Under the pieces are notes generated by a model that did no database searches, was not told the DNA's origin, and saw only the letters and a list, made by a program, of their open reading frames with translations. Both the position numbers and the translations under genes were made by a program. 30,000 bases of DNA, taken from assembly GCA_002104895.1 (NCBI GenBank), contig MCFG01000399.1, positions 1 through 30,000 of the forward strand, read 5' to 3'. Positions 1 through 10,159 of this stretch are shown piece after piece (position 1 is the first letter of the stretch; every line of letters starts with the position of its first letter). The stretch is from Anaeromyces robustus. Lineage: Eukaryota > Neocallimastigomycota > Neocallimastigomycetes > Neocallimastigales > Neocallimastigaceae.

Positions 1-1591
1 TAATTCTCCAGCAATACTCATAGCTAAAACACCACCAGCAGCAGCTATTACTGGATCTTTTTCAACAGCAGCAAAACAACCTATTATAAATTAAATTTTT
101 AAAATAACAATTAATATTTTTTTCTTATCTATTGAACTTTTTCCCTCATTATTTATATATTATAAATATTTATATTCCTTATATATATACATATATAATA
201 AAATCATCATCATCATTATAATAATAATAATAATTATAATAATAATAATAAAACTTACCAACTAAATTGCCTACTGTACATCCTGAACCTGTTATATTTC
301 CTAACATTTCATGTCCATTATGAAGTGATATTGATTTCTTGCCATCACTAATATAATCAGTGGCACCTGTCATACAGACACAAGTATTAAGTTGTTGGGC
401 TAATTTTGATACAAGTTCAAAAGGTTTATCAACTGTACCTGTACTATCTACACCTTTTGAGGCTGCACCACCAAAACCGGCTATTGCCGATATTTCACCG
501 GCATTACCCTTTAAAACAGTAACTTTAAAGGATTGTAGTAAACTTTTACAAGTCTTTAGACGATAATGGGTTGCACCTGCTGCTACTGGATCGAAAACAA
601 CAGGTGTACCTGCCTTTTCAGCAGCTCTACCTGCTAAATAGAAGGAATCATTCCATTCTGCTGATAATGATCCTATATTTATAACAACACAACCTGCTAT
701 TGTTGCAAATTCCTCTACTTCACCTAATGCATGTGCCATACATGGACTTCCTCCTATTTCAATAGTAGCATTAGCTGTATCATTCATAACAACAAAGTTA
801 GTAAGTGTATGAATTAATGGTGAATTTGCTTTAATACGATATAAAGCTTCTCCAACTTTCTTAACAATTTCATAATCTGGAGTAGCAGCATTAAGTGTTT
901 TAGTATTAACTTTTTCAATCTTAGCTATAATAGAAGCAAGTTCAGCTGAAGCTTTTTTAGCATCTGGTGCAGCAATAATAGCTGAAACAACAGCAACACC
1001 ATCAAGATTCTTACCTTTAGTAATATTTTTGTTACAATATTGAACAACATCATCTAAATTAGATGAATTAAGACCACCAATAGCAACAACCTTCATATCA
1101 TATTCAGAAATACTATCTAATAAACTAACAAGACCTTCTTTACCAAGACCAGTAAAATCTTCACCACGTGGTTTAGTACTGGTTGGATAAATAGCTAAAG
1201 AACCAATATAATCGGCACCAGCTTTAGCAGCTGCAATAGCTTGTTCATTAGTTTCAGCTGTAATACCGATAATTTTATTTGGACCTAAAATACTTTTAGC
1301 CATTTCAATAGTCATATCTTGTTGACCAAGATGAACACCATCAGCATCAACGGCTAATGCAACATCAATTCTATCATTAATAACAAATGGAACATTATGT
1401 TCTTTACAAATTTTTTTAATTTCTATAGCTTTTTGAATGAATTCACGAGTATCACATTCTTTTTCACGAAGTTGAACAAAAGTAACGCCACCTTCAATAG
1501 CTTCTTCAACAACTTGGGCTAAAGTTTTACCTTTTGGAACAAGTGAAGAATCGGTAACTAAATATAATGAAATGTCAATGTTTTTAACCAT
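1..1591 (-). CDS. THI6: Bifunctional thiamine-phosphate synthase / hydroxyethylthiazole kinase, 3' end missing
   Basis: Makes thiamine monophosphate in the cytosol: the N-terminal half couples HMP diphosphate to thiazole phosphate, and the C-terminal half phosphorylates salvaged hydroxyethylthiazole. Exon 1 is 1591 to 259 and encodes 444 codons plus one base. It ends at a GTAAGT donor, and exon 2 resumes at 80 after a TAG acceptor and runs off the left edge. The join keeps frame and continues the kinase sequence (NLVG then CFAAVEKDPV). Synthase motifs: VQLREK 39-44, INDR 71-74, GVHLGQQD 85-92, TSTK 137-140, IGGL 171-174. Kinase motifs: TNFVVMNDTANA from 264, GGSPCMA 280-286, VFDPVAAGAT 332-341, LKGNAGEI 360-367 and GSGCTVG 435-441, whose Cys438 matches the catalytic Cys of ThiM. 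The domain order is that of fungal Thi6. The start follows an A-rich leader on the coding strand. No TPP riboswitch was recognised. The last part of the kinase domain lies outside the window. Confidence 0.95.
81..258 (-). other. Intron of the THI6-type gene, with a trinucleotide repeat next to its donor
   Basis: This 178-base intron has donor GTAAGTTT (read on the minus strand from 258) and acceptor AATAG ending at 81. A run of TTA-type repeats with a short GATGAT interruption fills about 180 to 250, starting a few bases after the donor. Read through, it produces a false Tyr/Asp-rich tail on the protein. Confidence 0.85.
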
Positions 1592-1805
1592 TTTTTTTTT
1601 TTTTTTAAAAAAAATTAATTATTTATTTGTTATGATTTTTTATGAGATATTTTGTTCTTTTTTTAATTATTTTTTTAATATATTTTATTTTTATTTTTTT
1701 ATTTTTTAAATCTAAATTTCCCTTTAATTCTGATGAATTAAGAAAATAAATAATAATATTTTATATAAAAAATATATATAAAACTTTTTAAAATAATTAG
1801 AAATA

Positions 1806-1836
<31 letters not shown>

Positions 1837-2033
1837 GAAATATTATTAATAATTTCATATTATAGGCTCTAAATAAGATAATACAATCTGATGAACCATA
1901 CATTTTATAAAATAATATATTATGAATATACTAATAATATATATCTAAGTATATTAATATAATTATTGATTTAATTTACATCATTTAGTAAATAAATTAA
2001 TAAATAAATAGAATAAAATAAAATAAAATAAAA

Positions 2034-2092
<59 letters not shown>

Positions 2093-2099
2093 AAAAAGA

Positions 2100-2152
<53 letters not shown>

Positions 2153-2786
2153 AAAAAGATAAAAATAAATAAATAAATAAAAAGATAAAAATAAATAAAA
2201 CCGTTTTTTTTATCTGATAATATGTTTAAATAAAAGTGAGATCTTTTATATATTATCAATTATTATAATATAATATATTAAAATATATTATAATATAATT
2301 ATATTTATTAATATTAATATTGCATCAAATAAAACTCCTATGCTTTAATTATTTATTAATATACTTCCATTATTATTTTTAATAATTATTATTTCTATTA
2401 ATATAAATATTAAAATTGCTGAAGCTCAATTAAAAAAAAAAATTATAATTATAATAGACTTTTTAAATATTTTACTTCATTTTTTTTATCATTTTTTATT
2501 ATTATCATTATTATTATTATTATTACTATTTTGTTTTGTTATTATATTTATATTATATTTTTTATATTATATATTTTTAAATTATTTGTAACTATTTTTG
2601 AAATTCTTTTTTTATTAATTACATATTACTTTTTTTTGTTTTATTATTAATTATTTTTTTTTATTTTATTAATTTTTATTTTATTATAATATTAATTTTT
2701 ATACTTTATTTTATATTATTTTTATCTTTTTTTTTATCATTTTTTAAATATATTAATTTTTTAAAAAGTTAAATATGATTTATTAT
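1592..2786. other. Intergenic region, AT-rich, no gene seen
   Basis: This lies between two minus-strand genes and holds the upstream region of the thiamine gene and the downstream region of the EF-Ts-like gene. It contains a run of 29 T at 1808-1836, an AAAT/AAAAT array around 1987-2203, and many short T runs and TTA repeats at 2480-2760. The only long reading frame (1981-2259 minus) is an alternating LFIY artefact of the microsatellite. Confidence 0.8.
1987..2203. repeat. AAAT/AAAAT microsatellite with an internal 60-bp duplication
   Basis: An AAAAT block near 2010-2035 leads into AAAT arrays. Two arrays, each closed by the same AAAAAAAGAT junction, lie exactly 60 bases apart (2043-2100 and 2103-2160), and a shorter third version ends near 2200. 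Confidence 0.9.
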
Positions 2787-3746
2787 TTATATAGACCAAC
2801 GAACAAATGAAGAAACAGTAACTTCTACATCATCAATATCACCAACATTTTTTAATGCTTCTGCTACTGTGTGTTCATTATCAAACATAAATTTTTGATT
2901 TAATAATATTTTATCTTTATCTTCATCAGGTACTTCTGTTTTTTTAGTTTTCTTTTTATATTCATTTTCTGAAATATAAAGTGGGTTAAAGACTGTTATG
3001 TGCTTAGCTAATTGATTAGCAAATCTTGACATTTTTCTACATACTGAAACTGCTTTTGATCTTTTTCCTTTTAAGGAAAGAGTTAACATAGAGGCAAGTT
3101 CACCAAAACCTTGTTCTTGTAATATAGTATCTTCATCTGATAAATTAGTTAAACAATTAATTATATCTATGGGTGTTTCTATTGATCCATTTTTTGGTAT
3201 GGTCATTATGAAACCACCAGTTACAACTCTTGAAGAATGTTGAGATATAATAGAACGGTATATTTCTAATTCATCATTAAGTTTCCATGAACAATTATTT
3301 AATGCATCTTTAACAAGTTGAAATTGAAATTCAGATTCATCAACTGGATTGGCATTAGGGTGGGGTAATAATGGACTTTCCAACAATTTATTTGTATTTA
3401 TTATTTGACATTTTCCTGCTTTTACCTTTTTTTTTTTAGAATTATTTTGTTGTTCAATTTCACTTCCAAGAAATAATGATGTTGCTGCTACACGTTTTGC
3501 AAATCTTTTAAAATAATCACTTCTAGTGATTATTGGTTCTCGAACTCTAATATCTACAAGACAACCACCCTTTCCATCTTGATTTAAAACTAATCCTAAA
3601 AGACCTTTCTTTTTATTATTATTTGTAGAATAAAATAACTTATTATAAATTATATTTAAATTATTATTATATTGTATTGGATGTTGAAAATTTCTAATAC
3701 AATTAATATTTAAAGCAGATTGATTTTTTAGAATATCAAAATTCAT
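2787..3746 (-). CDS. Divergent mitochondrial-type elongation factor Ts-like protein lacking the UBA domain
   Basis: A 319-residue single-exon protein. The C-terminal half fits organelle EF-Ts: LNDELEIYRSII (157-168) matches the family's GENIxLRR block, GGFIMTI (177-183) the GSYIH strand, FANQLAKHITVFNPLYIS (242-259) the helix ending in xNPxY, and ILLNQKFMFD...TVAEAL...SSFVRW (280-317) the ILxQPFxxD...TV...FVRFE ending. Residues 47-95 (KGLLGLVLNQDGKGG...VDIRVREPIITRSDYFKRFA) fit the start of the dimerisation core. The UBA-like domain with TGAGMMDCKKAL, which docks on EF-Tu, is absent, and the NCETDFVARN signature is replaced by a sequence without TDF. Residues 1-45 are Asn/basic-rich and end in FYST, like an organelle presequence with a processing site. 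In known EF-Ts proteins these parts drive nucleotide exchange on EF-Tu, so that activity is doubtful here. No upstream exon carrying a UBA domain was found. Family assignment is from remembered motifs, not a search. Confidence 0.7.
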   Translation of the reverse strand: MNFDILKNQSALNINCIRNFQHPIQYNNNLNIIYNKLFYSTNNNKKKGLLGLVLNQDGKGGCLVDIRVREPIITRSDYFKRFAKRVAATSLFLGSEIEQQNNSKKKKVKAGKCQIINTNKLLESPLLPHPNANPVDESEFQFQLVKDALNNCSWKLNDELEIYRSIISQHSSRVVTGGFIMTIPKNGSIETPIDIINCLTNLSDEDTILQEQGFGELASMLTLSLKGKRSKAVSVCRKMSRFANQLAKHITVFNPLYISENEYKKKTKKTEVPDEDKDKILLNQKFMFDNEHTVAEALKNVGDIDDVEVTVSSFVRWSI

Positions 3747-4351
<605 letters not shown>

Positions 4352-5239
4352 ATGGAATTAGAAACTCTTCAATTAAATGATGGAAGTTTAATCCCAAAAA
4401 TGGGACAAGGAACTTGGGAAATGGGTGAAGTGGAAAGTGAAGAAGATTTAGAAATTGAATCTTTATATAAAGGTATAGAATTAGGTTTAAGATTAATTGA
4501 TACTGCAGAAATGTATGGTGAAGGTGGTGCAGAAAAAGTTGTTGGTAAAGCTATTAGAAAAGCAATTGATAATGGCATTGTTAAAAGAGAAGATTTATAT
4601 ATTGTTTCTAAAGTTTATCCATTTAATGCAGGAAAAAGAAATATTTTCCGTTGTTGTGAAAATTCTTTAAAACGTATGGGATTAGATTATTTAGATTTAT
4701 ATTTATTACATTGGCGTGGAAGTGTACCATTACGTGAAACAGTAGAATGCATGGAAAAATTAAAAAAAGATAAAAAAATTAGACGTTGGGGTGTTTCTAA
4801 TTTAGATGTTGAAGATATGGAAGAATTATTAAGAATTCCTAATGGAAGTAATTGTGTTGTTAATCAAGTTTTATATCATGTTGCTTCACGTGAAGCTGAA
4901 ACTTCTTTAATTCCATTACAAGGTGAATATGGTATTCCAATTATGGCCTATTCACCATTAGCTAGAGCAGGTCAAATTATTAGAGGTAAATCTATCTTCA
5001 AAAATGAATTATTAAATGAATTAGCTAAAAAATATAATTGTTCGGTTATGCAAATTATGTTAGCTTTTGTTCATGCTCAACCTAATGTTATTACAATTCC
5101 AAAATCAACACAAATAAAACATTTATGTGATAATTTTGATGTATTAAGTAATAAAATTAAATTAAGTAAAGAAGATTTACAAAAAATTGATAATGAATTT
5201 CCAGCTCCAGCAATCCGTCAACCAATTAATATGGTTTAA
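4352..5239 (+). CDS. Aldo/keto reductase, bacterial YeaE-like
   Basis: A 295-residue cytosolic-type NADPH-dependent aldo/keto reductase with the (beta/alpha)8 barrel. The catalytic tetrad is complete: Asp50 and Tyr55 (LIDTAEMY), Lys87 (VSK) and His120 (LLHW). Other family blocks are GQGTWEMGE from 18, RRWGVSNLD 144-152, NQVLYH 171-176, MAYSPLA 198-204 and IPKS 249-252 for cofactor phosphate binding. The protein is full length without introns or targeting sequence. Blocks such as GGAEKVVG, DYLDLYLLHW, NQVLYH and the PAP...MV ending recall E. coli YeaE, reported as a methylglyoxal reductase, rather than the typical fungal xylose/glycerol reductases. The likely role is detoxification of reactive aldehydes, or general carbonyl reduction. 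Codon use is as AT-rich as its neighbours, so any transfer from bacteria is not recent. Family is certain; substrate is not. Confidence 0.93.
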   Translation: MELETLQLNDGSLIPKMGQGTWEMGEVESEEDLEIESLYKGIELGLRLIDTAEMYGEGGAEKVVGKAIRKAIDNGIVKREDLYIVSKVYPFNAGKRNIFRCCENSLKRMGLDYLDLYLLHWRGSVPLRETVECMEKLKKDKKIRRWGVSNLDVEDMEELLRIPNGSNCVVNQVLYHVASREAETSLIPLQGEYGIPIMAYSPLARAGQIIRGKSIFKNELLNELAKKYNCSVMQIMLAFVHAQPNVITIPKSTQIKHLCDNFDVLSNKIKLSKEDLQKIDNEFPAPAIRQPINMV

Positions 5240-5396
5240 TTTTACTTTTTTTTTTTTTTTTTTATAATTATAATATATGATATAAAATAAACTATGTATA
5301 ATTTGTATATAAATAAATAAATAAATAAATAATAAATGGAATAAATGAAATGAAATGTATAAATTGAATAAAAAATTAACATATATATTAAATGTA

Positions 5397-5463
<67 letters not shown>

Positions 5464-6409
5464 ACGATAAATGGAATAAATGAAACGAAGTATATAAAAT
5501 GAAAAAAAAATTAATAAGTGCAAAGTAAAAATGAAAAGATATAATAAAAACCAAAAACAAAAAAAAAAAAAATAAAACAATAATAAAGCAATCATCGAAA
5601 TATAATAATAATAATTTTTTTTTTATTAATGTATATATAAATGTTAATATGGTTATAACTATCATATATATTAAGTATAAAAAAAATAAAATAATTTTAA
5701 CTATTACATATATAAATGTTAAGAATAAAAATATCTGAAGAATTTTTTACATCTGATATTAACTGTTATCATTATTATCTGTTTTTATTATACTTTAAAA
5801 TATATTAACTTTTTCTTTCTTTATACCAATTGAAAAAGAATAATTATTTTTTATTATGTTTTGTTTTGTGATAATGTATTACAATAACTAATTTTTTATC
5901 ATATTAATAATATTAACATACTTTATAATATGAATTATATCCATTCATTTACAATTTTGAAAAACGAAAAAAAGAATTTTTATTTAATATTATAATAGTG
6001 GATTATTATTACTATTATTTTTTTAATAATAAATAAATCTATTAATTGGGAGATGTTATATATTATATTAACTATAAAAAATTTATAGTTATTCACAGTA
6101 AATTTATATATCATTATTAAAAAGAATTATAGATTTAAAATATATAATTCTACAAATCATTATTAGAGATTAATTTAATAAATTAATTAAAGTATTATTA
6201 ACATAACGAATATATTTTTTTTTTCTAAATTTTATTCATAATTAATTTATTAATTCAATATATATATAACATTTTATTAATTAATGATTGCTTATTTTAA
6301 TTTCTAGTTTTTTTAATTTTTTTTTTCTAATATTCGTATTAAATTTGTTGTTTTAAATATTATTAAAAGAAAATAGAAGTATTTATACATAGGTTTTAAA
6401 AATATAAGA
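5240..6409. other. Intergenic region with duplicated microsatellite, no gene seen
   Basis: The reductase stop is followed by a T run (about 5246-5263) and AAAT arrays. The part from 5500 to 6409 is plain AT-rich sequence and presumably includes the promoter and leader of the secreted-protein gene. The two overlapping minus-strand frames at 5177-5665 are repeat artefacts. Confidence 0.75.
5310..5515. repeat. Duplicated block: AAAT array plus about 55 bp of flank
   Basis: The AAAT array at 5310-5331 is followed by a non-repetitive segment beginning AATAAATGGAATAAATGAAA. A second, longer array at 5397-5464 is followed by a diverged copy of the same segment beginning GATAAATGGAATAAATGAAA at about 5466. 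The flank copies differ by several substitutions, so the duplication is not recent. Confidence 0.8.
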
Positions 6410-6937
6410 ATGAAAACATCAACATTATTGGTATTATCATTAGTAGCTTTTATAAAGTATTCTTCAGCAGTAGAAAGCTATCTTAATACATACGGAGAAT
6501 GTAATGAAGTTCCTGGGTCATTTGAAGAAAGTACTAATTTATGTAATACAATTTATACTTCTCAAAAATGTCAAGAATATTATAATAACCCTGAAAAAAT
6601 TATAGGAGAGGGATATGATGAATTAGATATAGTAACAGTTCTTTATCATAAAGAAAAAGCAAAAGCAGTTTGTCAAAATGATGAAAATAATAATTTATGT
6701 CCTATAGGACAATATTATATAGATGTTAATGAGAATAGTAATGTTAAAGAAGATGATTACATATTAAAATCTTGTAGAAGTAAATTATGTATTGATTCTG
6801 CAAGTAATTATTTGGCAGCAAAAGAAAAATATTATTCTTTAAGGTATCCTAATAAATTTGACAAATTTAAAGAAGGTTTTGAGAAACAAAATAATTTATT
6901 ACTATGTAATGATTTTATACCAAATGCTACAACTGAC

Positions 6938-7019
<82 letters not shown>

Positions 7020-7267
7020 GTAATAATGATAATAATAATGATACTTTATCAAATTCAAATGGAACTAATTCAGATATTAATGATAATGAAAATTCTGGTA
7101 TTTCTAATGAGTCACCGAATAATAATAGCAATAATAATAATATTAACGAAAATGATTCTCAAAATCAACCACTAGTTGAAGATGCTAATTTCGGTGAAAC
7201 AATAGTTATTGATGAAAGAATTGCATTTTTAGTGGCTTTCATTCTTATTAATAGATTATTTTTTTGA
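6410..7267 (+). CDS. Secreted or GPI-anchored Cys-containing protein with a poly-Asn tract
   Basis: A 285-residue protein of unknown function. Residues 1-20 form a signal peptide (hydrophobic core LLVLSLVAFI, cleavage after SSA). Residues 21-170 are a compact-looking region with eight cysteines (31, 45, 54, 88, 97, 122, 127, 166), an even number compatible with four disulfides. Residues 177-203 are 27 Asn in a row, followed by an Asn/Ser/Asp/Glu-rich stretch to about 257. The last residues (IAFLVAFILINRLFF) are hydrophobic and reach the C-terminus, as expected for a GPI attachment signal, although the Arg near the end makes this less certain; a simple C-terminal anchor is the alternative. The disordered stretch would act as a stalk lifting the Cys domain from the cell surface. 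No known domain was recognised. Confidence 0.85.
6938..7018 (+). repeat. Perfect (AAT)27 in coding sequence
   Basis: Twenty-seven identical AAT codons encode Asn177-203 of the secreted protein. There are no AAC codons, so the tract is a pure microsatellite and likely polymorphic in length. Confidence 0.97.
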
Positions 7268-8783
7268 AATTATTTAAAATATATATTATGATGTAAATAA
7301 ATATATATTTAGGATAAAATAATAGAAGATTATTAATTTCAACAGAAAAAGCAATTTTTAAATAATTATATCAATTAATAATAATATTATATAAATTAAT
7401 ATATAAACATCTATTAAAACCTAAACTCTAATCTATTAAAACCTAAACTCTAATAATTATTTTAATAATAGTTTATTCATTTATACAATGAAAAAAGTAT
7501 AAATATTATATAAAATATTTTGAAAAATATTATTTATTATATAAATAAAATTTTTCATTAACATATTTTTATATAAACATTTATTTCAGATAATATATAA
7601 ATAATTATAAATAGAAAATCTCAAGCTTTTTATTTATTTTTTATTTTATTTTATTTTAATTTTAATTTTATTTTTTTTTTTTTTTAAATATGTTTATGTT
7701 ATTAAAGAAATCATTTTAAATGAATTATTATTTATAATATAATTAAATAATAAATAATAAATTAATCTATTAATACAATTATTAATTTTTTTTAATAGTT
7801 TTTCCTGTTTTTAGATATTACTTTTTTTTTTAATTAAAGGTTGCTTGAGATATATAAAAATAAATATGTGATATATTTTTTATTTAAAATTTTATATTAT
7901 ATTAATTTATTTTTTTAAAAAAACAAAGTAAAGCAAAATGAAATAAAATAGAAGTAATTATCCGGTTCTAAATATAATTTAAAAAATATTAAAGTATTAA
8001 AAAAATCTAAATTGTTTTAAATCTAAATTTTAAAATATATTAGAATAATAAATGATCATCATATAAAAATTGATAAAAAAAAACATAAAAGTTTATTATT
8101 TTAAATAAGGAAAAATTATAAAAATAGAAAACTAAAATTGTAATATTTGAGATAAATTAAAATAAGATTATATCAATAAATCTTGCTTTTGTATTGTAAA
8201 CAAATATTTTTTATTTATACATAGAATAAAATTTGAAATTTATAGAATTTGTTTATAATTATATTAAAATAAAATTATAATTATTTTAAAATACTTTAAA
8301 AGTTATAGAATATTATTTATGTTGTGATGATGAATTTTTATAAATAAATGTGATATAATAATTTAAGGTTTTTTTTTTTGAGAATAGGATTTAAAGCTAT
8401 ATTTATTTAATATATACTAAGTAATAATTTTTTGAGGAAACATTTTTATTTTATTTTTATTTTTAAAAAGCTTATTATTATATATAATTAATAATATTAT
8501 AATTTATTTTTTTTTTTAAATATTAATTTTTTTTTCTATTTCCTTTTTTTAATTTTTTCATTTTTTTTATTTATTATTTTTTTTTATTTATTTTTTTATC
8601 TTCTATTTTTTTTTATTTTTTTATTTTTTTTATTATCATTAATTTTATTATTGTTTTTTTTTTTTCCTTCGTTTTTTAATTACATCATTTAATCAAAATT
8701 TCACTATATTATAATATAAAAATTTTTTTTTAATTTATAAAAGAAAATTTTAAAATATATTTTAAACATATTCGATTTTCAAA
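7268..8783. other. Intergenic region of 1.5 kb, no gene seen
   Basis: AT-rich throughout with T runs clustered at 8500-8670. The one distinct item is a 22-bp tandem duplication at 7411. No exon with plausible splice signals or coding bias was seen. The final few hundred bases should contain the receptor promoter. Confidence 0.7.
7411..7454. repeat. Perfect 22-bp tandem duplication
   Basis: Two identical copies (7411-7432 and 7433-7454) of a unit starting CTATTAAAACCTAAACTC. Unlike the microsatellites around it, the unit contains C residues and is not simple sequence. Confidence 0.95.
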
Positions 8784-10128
8784 ATGATAAGTATACGATA
8801 TTTAATGATATTTGCATTGTTACTTCTTAGTAGTAATTATCTATAAATAATATATATATATAACATATAAACATTAATAATATATAAAATTATTTATTAA
8901 TAAATTAATTCATTTCTTTATCTTTTTCTTTTTCATTATTATGTAAAAATAATAATATAAATGTAATTTAAAATCATTATAATGATAATGATATATATTA
9001 ATTAATGACCATATTAATATTAATAAATTAAAAATAATAATAATAATAATAAAAAGACGTTTATGCGGAAGAAAAAAAGGATAATGTTTTTTTTTTTTTT
9101 GCCCCACAAAAGTATAAAGAATTACTTGATTCAATAGAAGCAAAATATAATGAATATTCACTTAATAATAATGAAGAAATGAGTATAAAAATGGTTTATT
9201 CTGATAAAGATGATGCTGAATATGGAAATAGAATTAGACAATTGTTTGATGAAAAATCTACCGATTATGATGCTTATTTTTTCAATATTCATCATACTTT
9301 TCGTTTCGTTAATGATTTATCAAATTTAAGAAAAATATTATCTATTTATACTTTAGCTAATTATAGTGACGGGGCTACTTATGTAGTTGGCTATGATGAA
9401 AAAAAGGATAAACTAGTTGGAATAGTATGTTAAAAATTCTTTATAAATAATAAAAAAAATAATAAATAAATAAATAAATCAATAAATCAATAAATTAATA
9501 AATAAATAAATAAATAAACAAATAATAATAATAATAATAATTTAATTATTTAAATATTATTAAAAGAAAAATAAGAAGAATTAACATAAATATTTTTAAC
9601 ATATAAAAAATACTTTTTTTTTATTATTTTATGATTACTATAAAGCCATTTATTGCAGAATATGGTACTTTATATTATAATCAAAATTTATTAAATCAAT
9701 ATAATAAAGAACCACCAACTACTTGGGAGGAATTATTTGAAATTGTTAATTATATAGGTGATAGAGAGAAGAGTAAAAATAACAATAACTTTATTGGTTA
9801 TTTAGGAAATTTACCACCTAGTAAGTATAAATAATAAGAATGTATAAATATGTATAATGAATATGTGAATATATATATAGTTTGAATAATTACTTATTAA
9901 TATTATTTATTAATACTTTAATTAATAATTCTTTAAAGATTCATATACTACTATTGATACAATTCAAGAATTAGTTTATTCAACAAGAGGTGATAAAGAT
10001 GATTTAAAAATGCCGGATTATACAAGTGATAAATCGAAAGAAGTATTATCAAATTTAAAAAGTTTTTTGGATAAAGGTTATTCTAAAAGTATGTATACAT
10101 TATAATATATTAATTATTATTATTCCAA

Positions 10129-10159
<31 letters not shown>

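Noticed and set aside
360-566. Plus-strand frame inside the thiamine gene
   Set aside because: Antisense of the well-conserved kinase domain.
1981-2259. 92-codon minus-strand frame of LFIY-type repeats
   Set aside because: A direct translation of the AAAT microsatellite; its apparent hydrophobicity is a consequence of the repeat. The same applies to frames at 4096-4353, 5177-5665 and 5242-5595.
6832-7175. Poly-Leu and poly-Ile frames overlapping the surface-protein gene
   Set aside because: Other frames of the (AAT)27 tract; the Asn frame has the signal peptide and cysteines.
7411-7454. CCTAAACTCTAA as a telomere-like repeat
   Set aside because: Only two copies, a 22-base unit, and genes continue on both sides, so it is not a telomere or clear interstitial telomere.
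8910-9161. 83-codon minus-strand frame
   Set aside because: Overlaps intron 1 and exon 2 of the receptor, whose frame is supported by phase and domain match; composition is AT noise.
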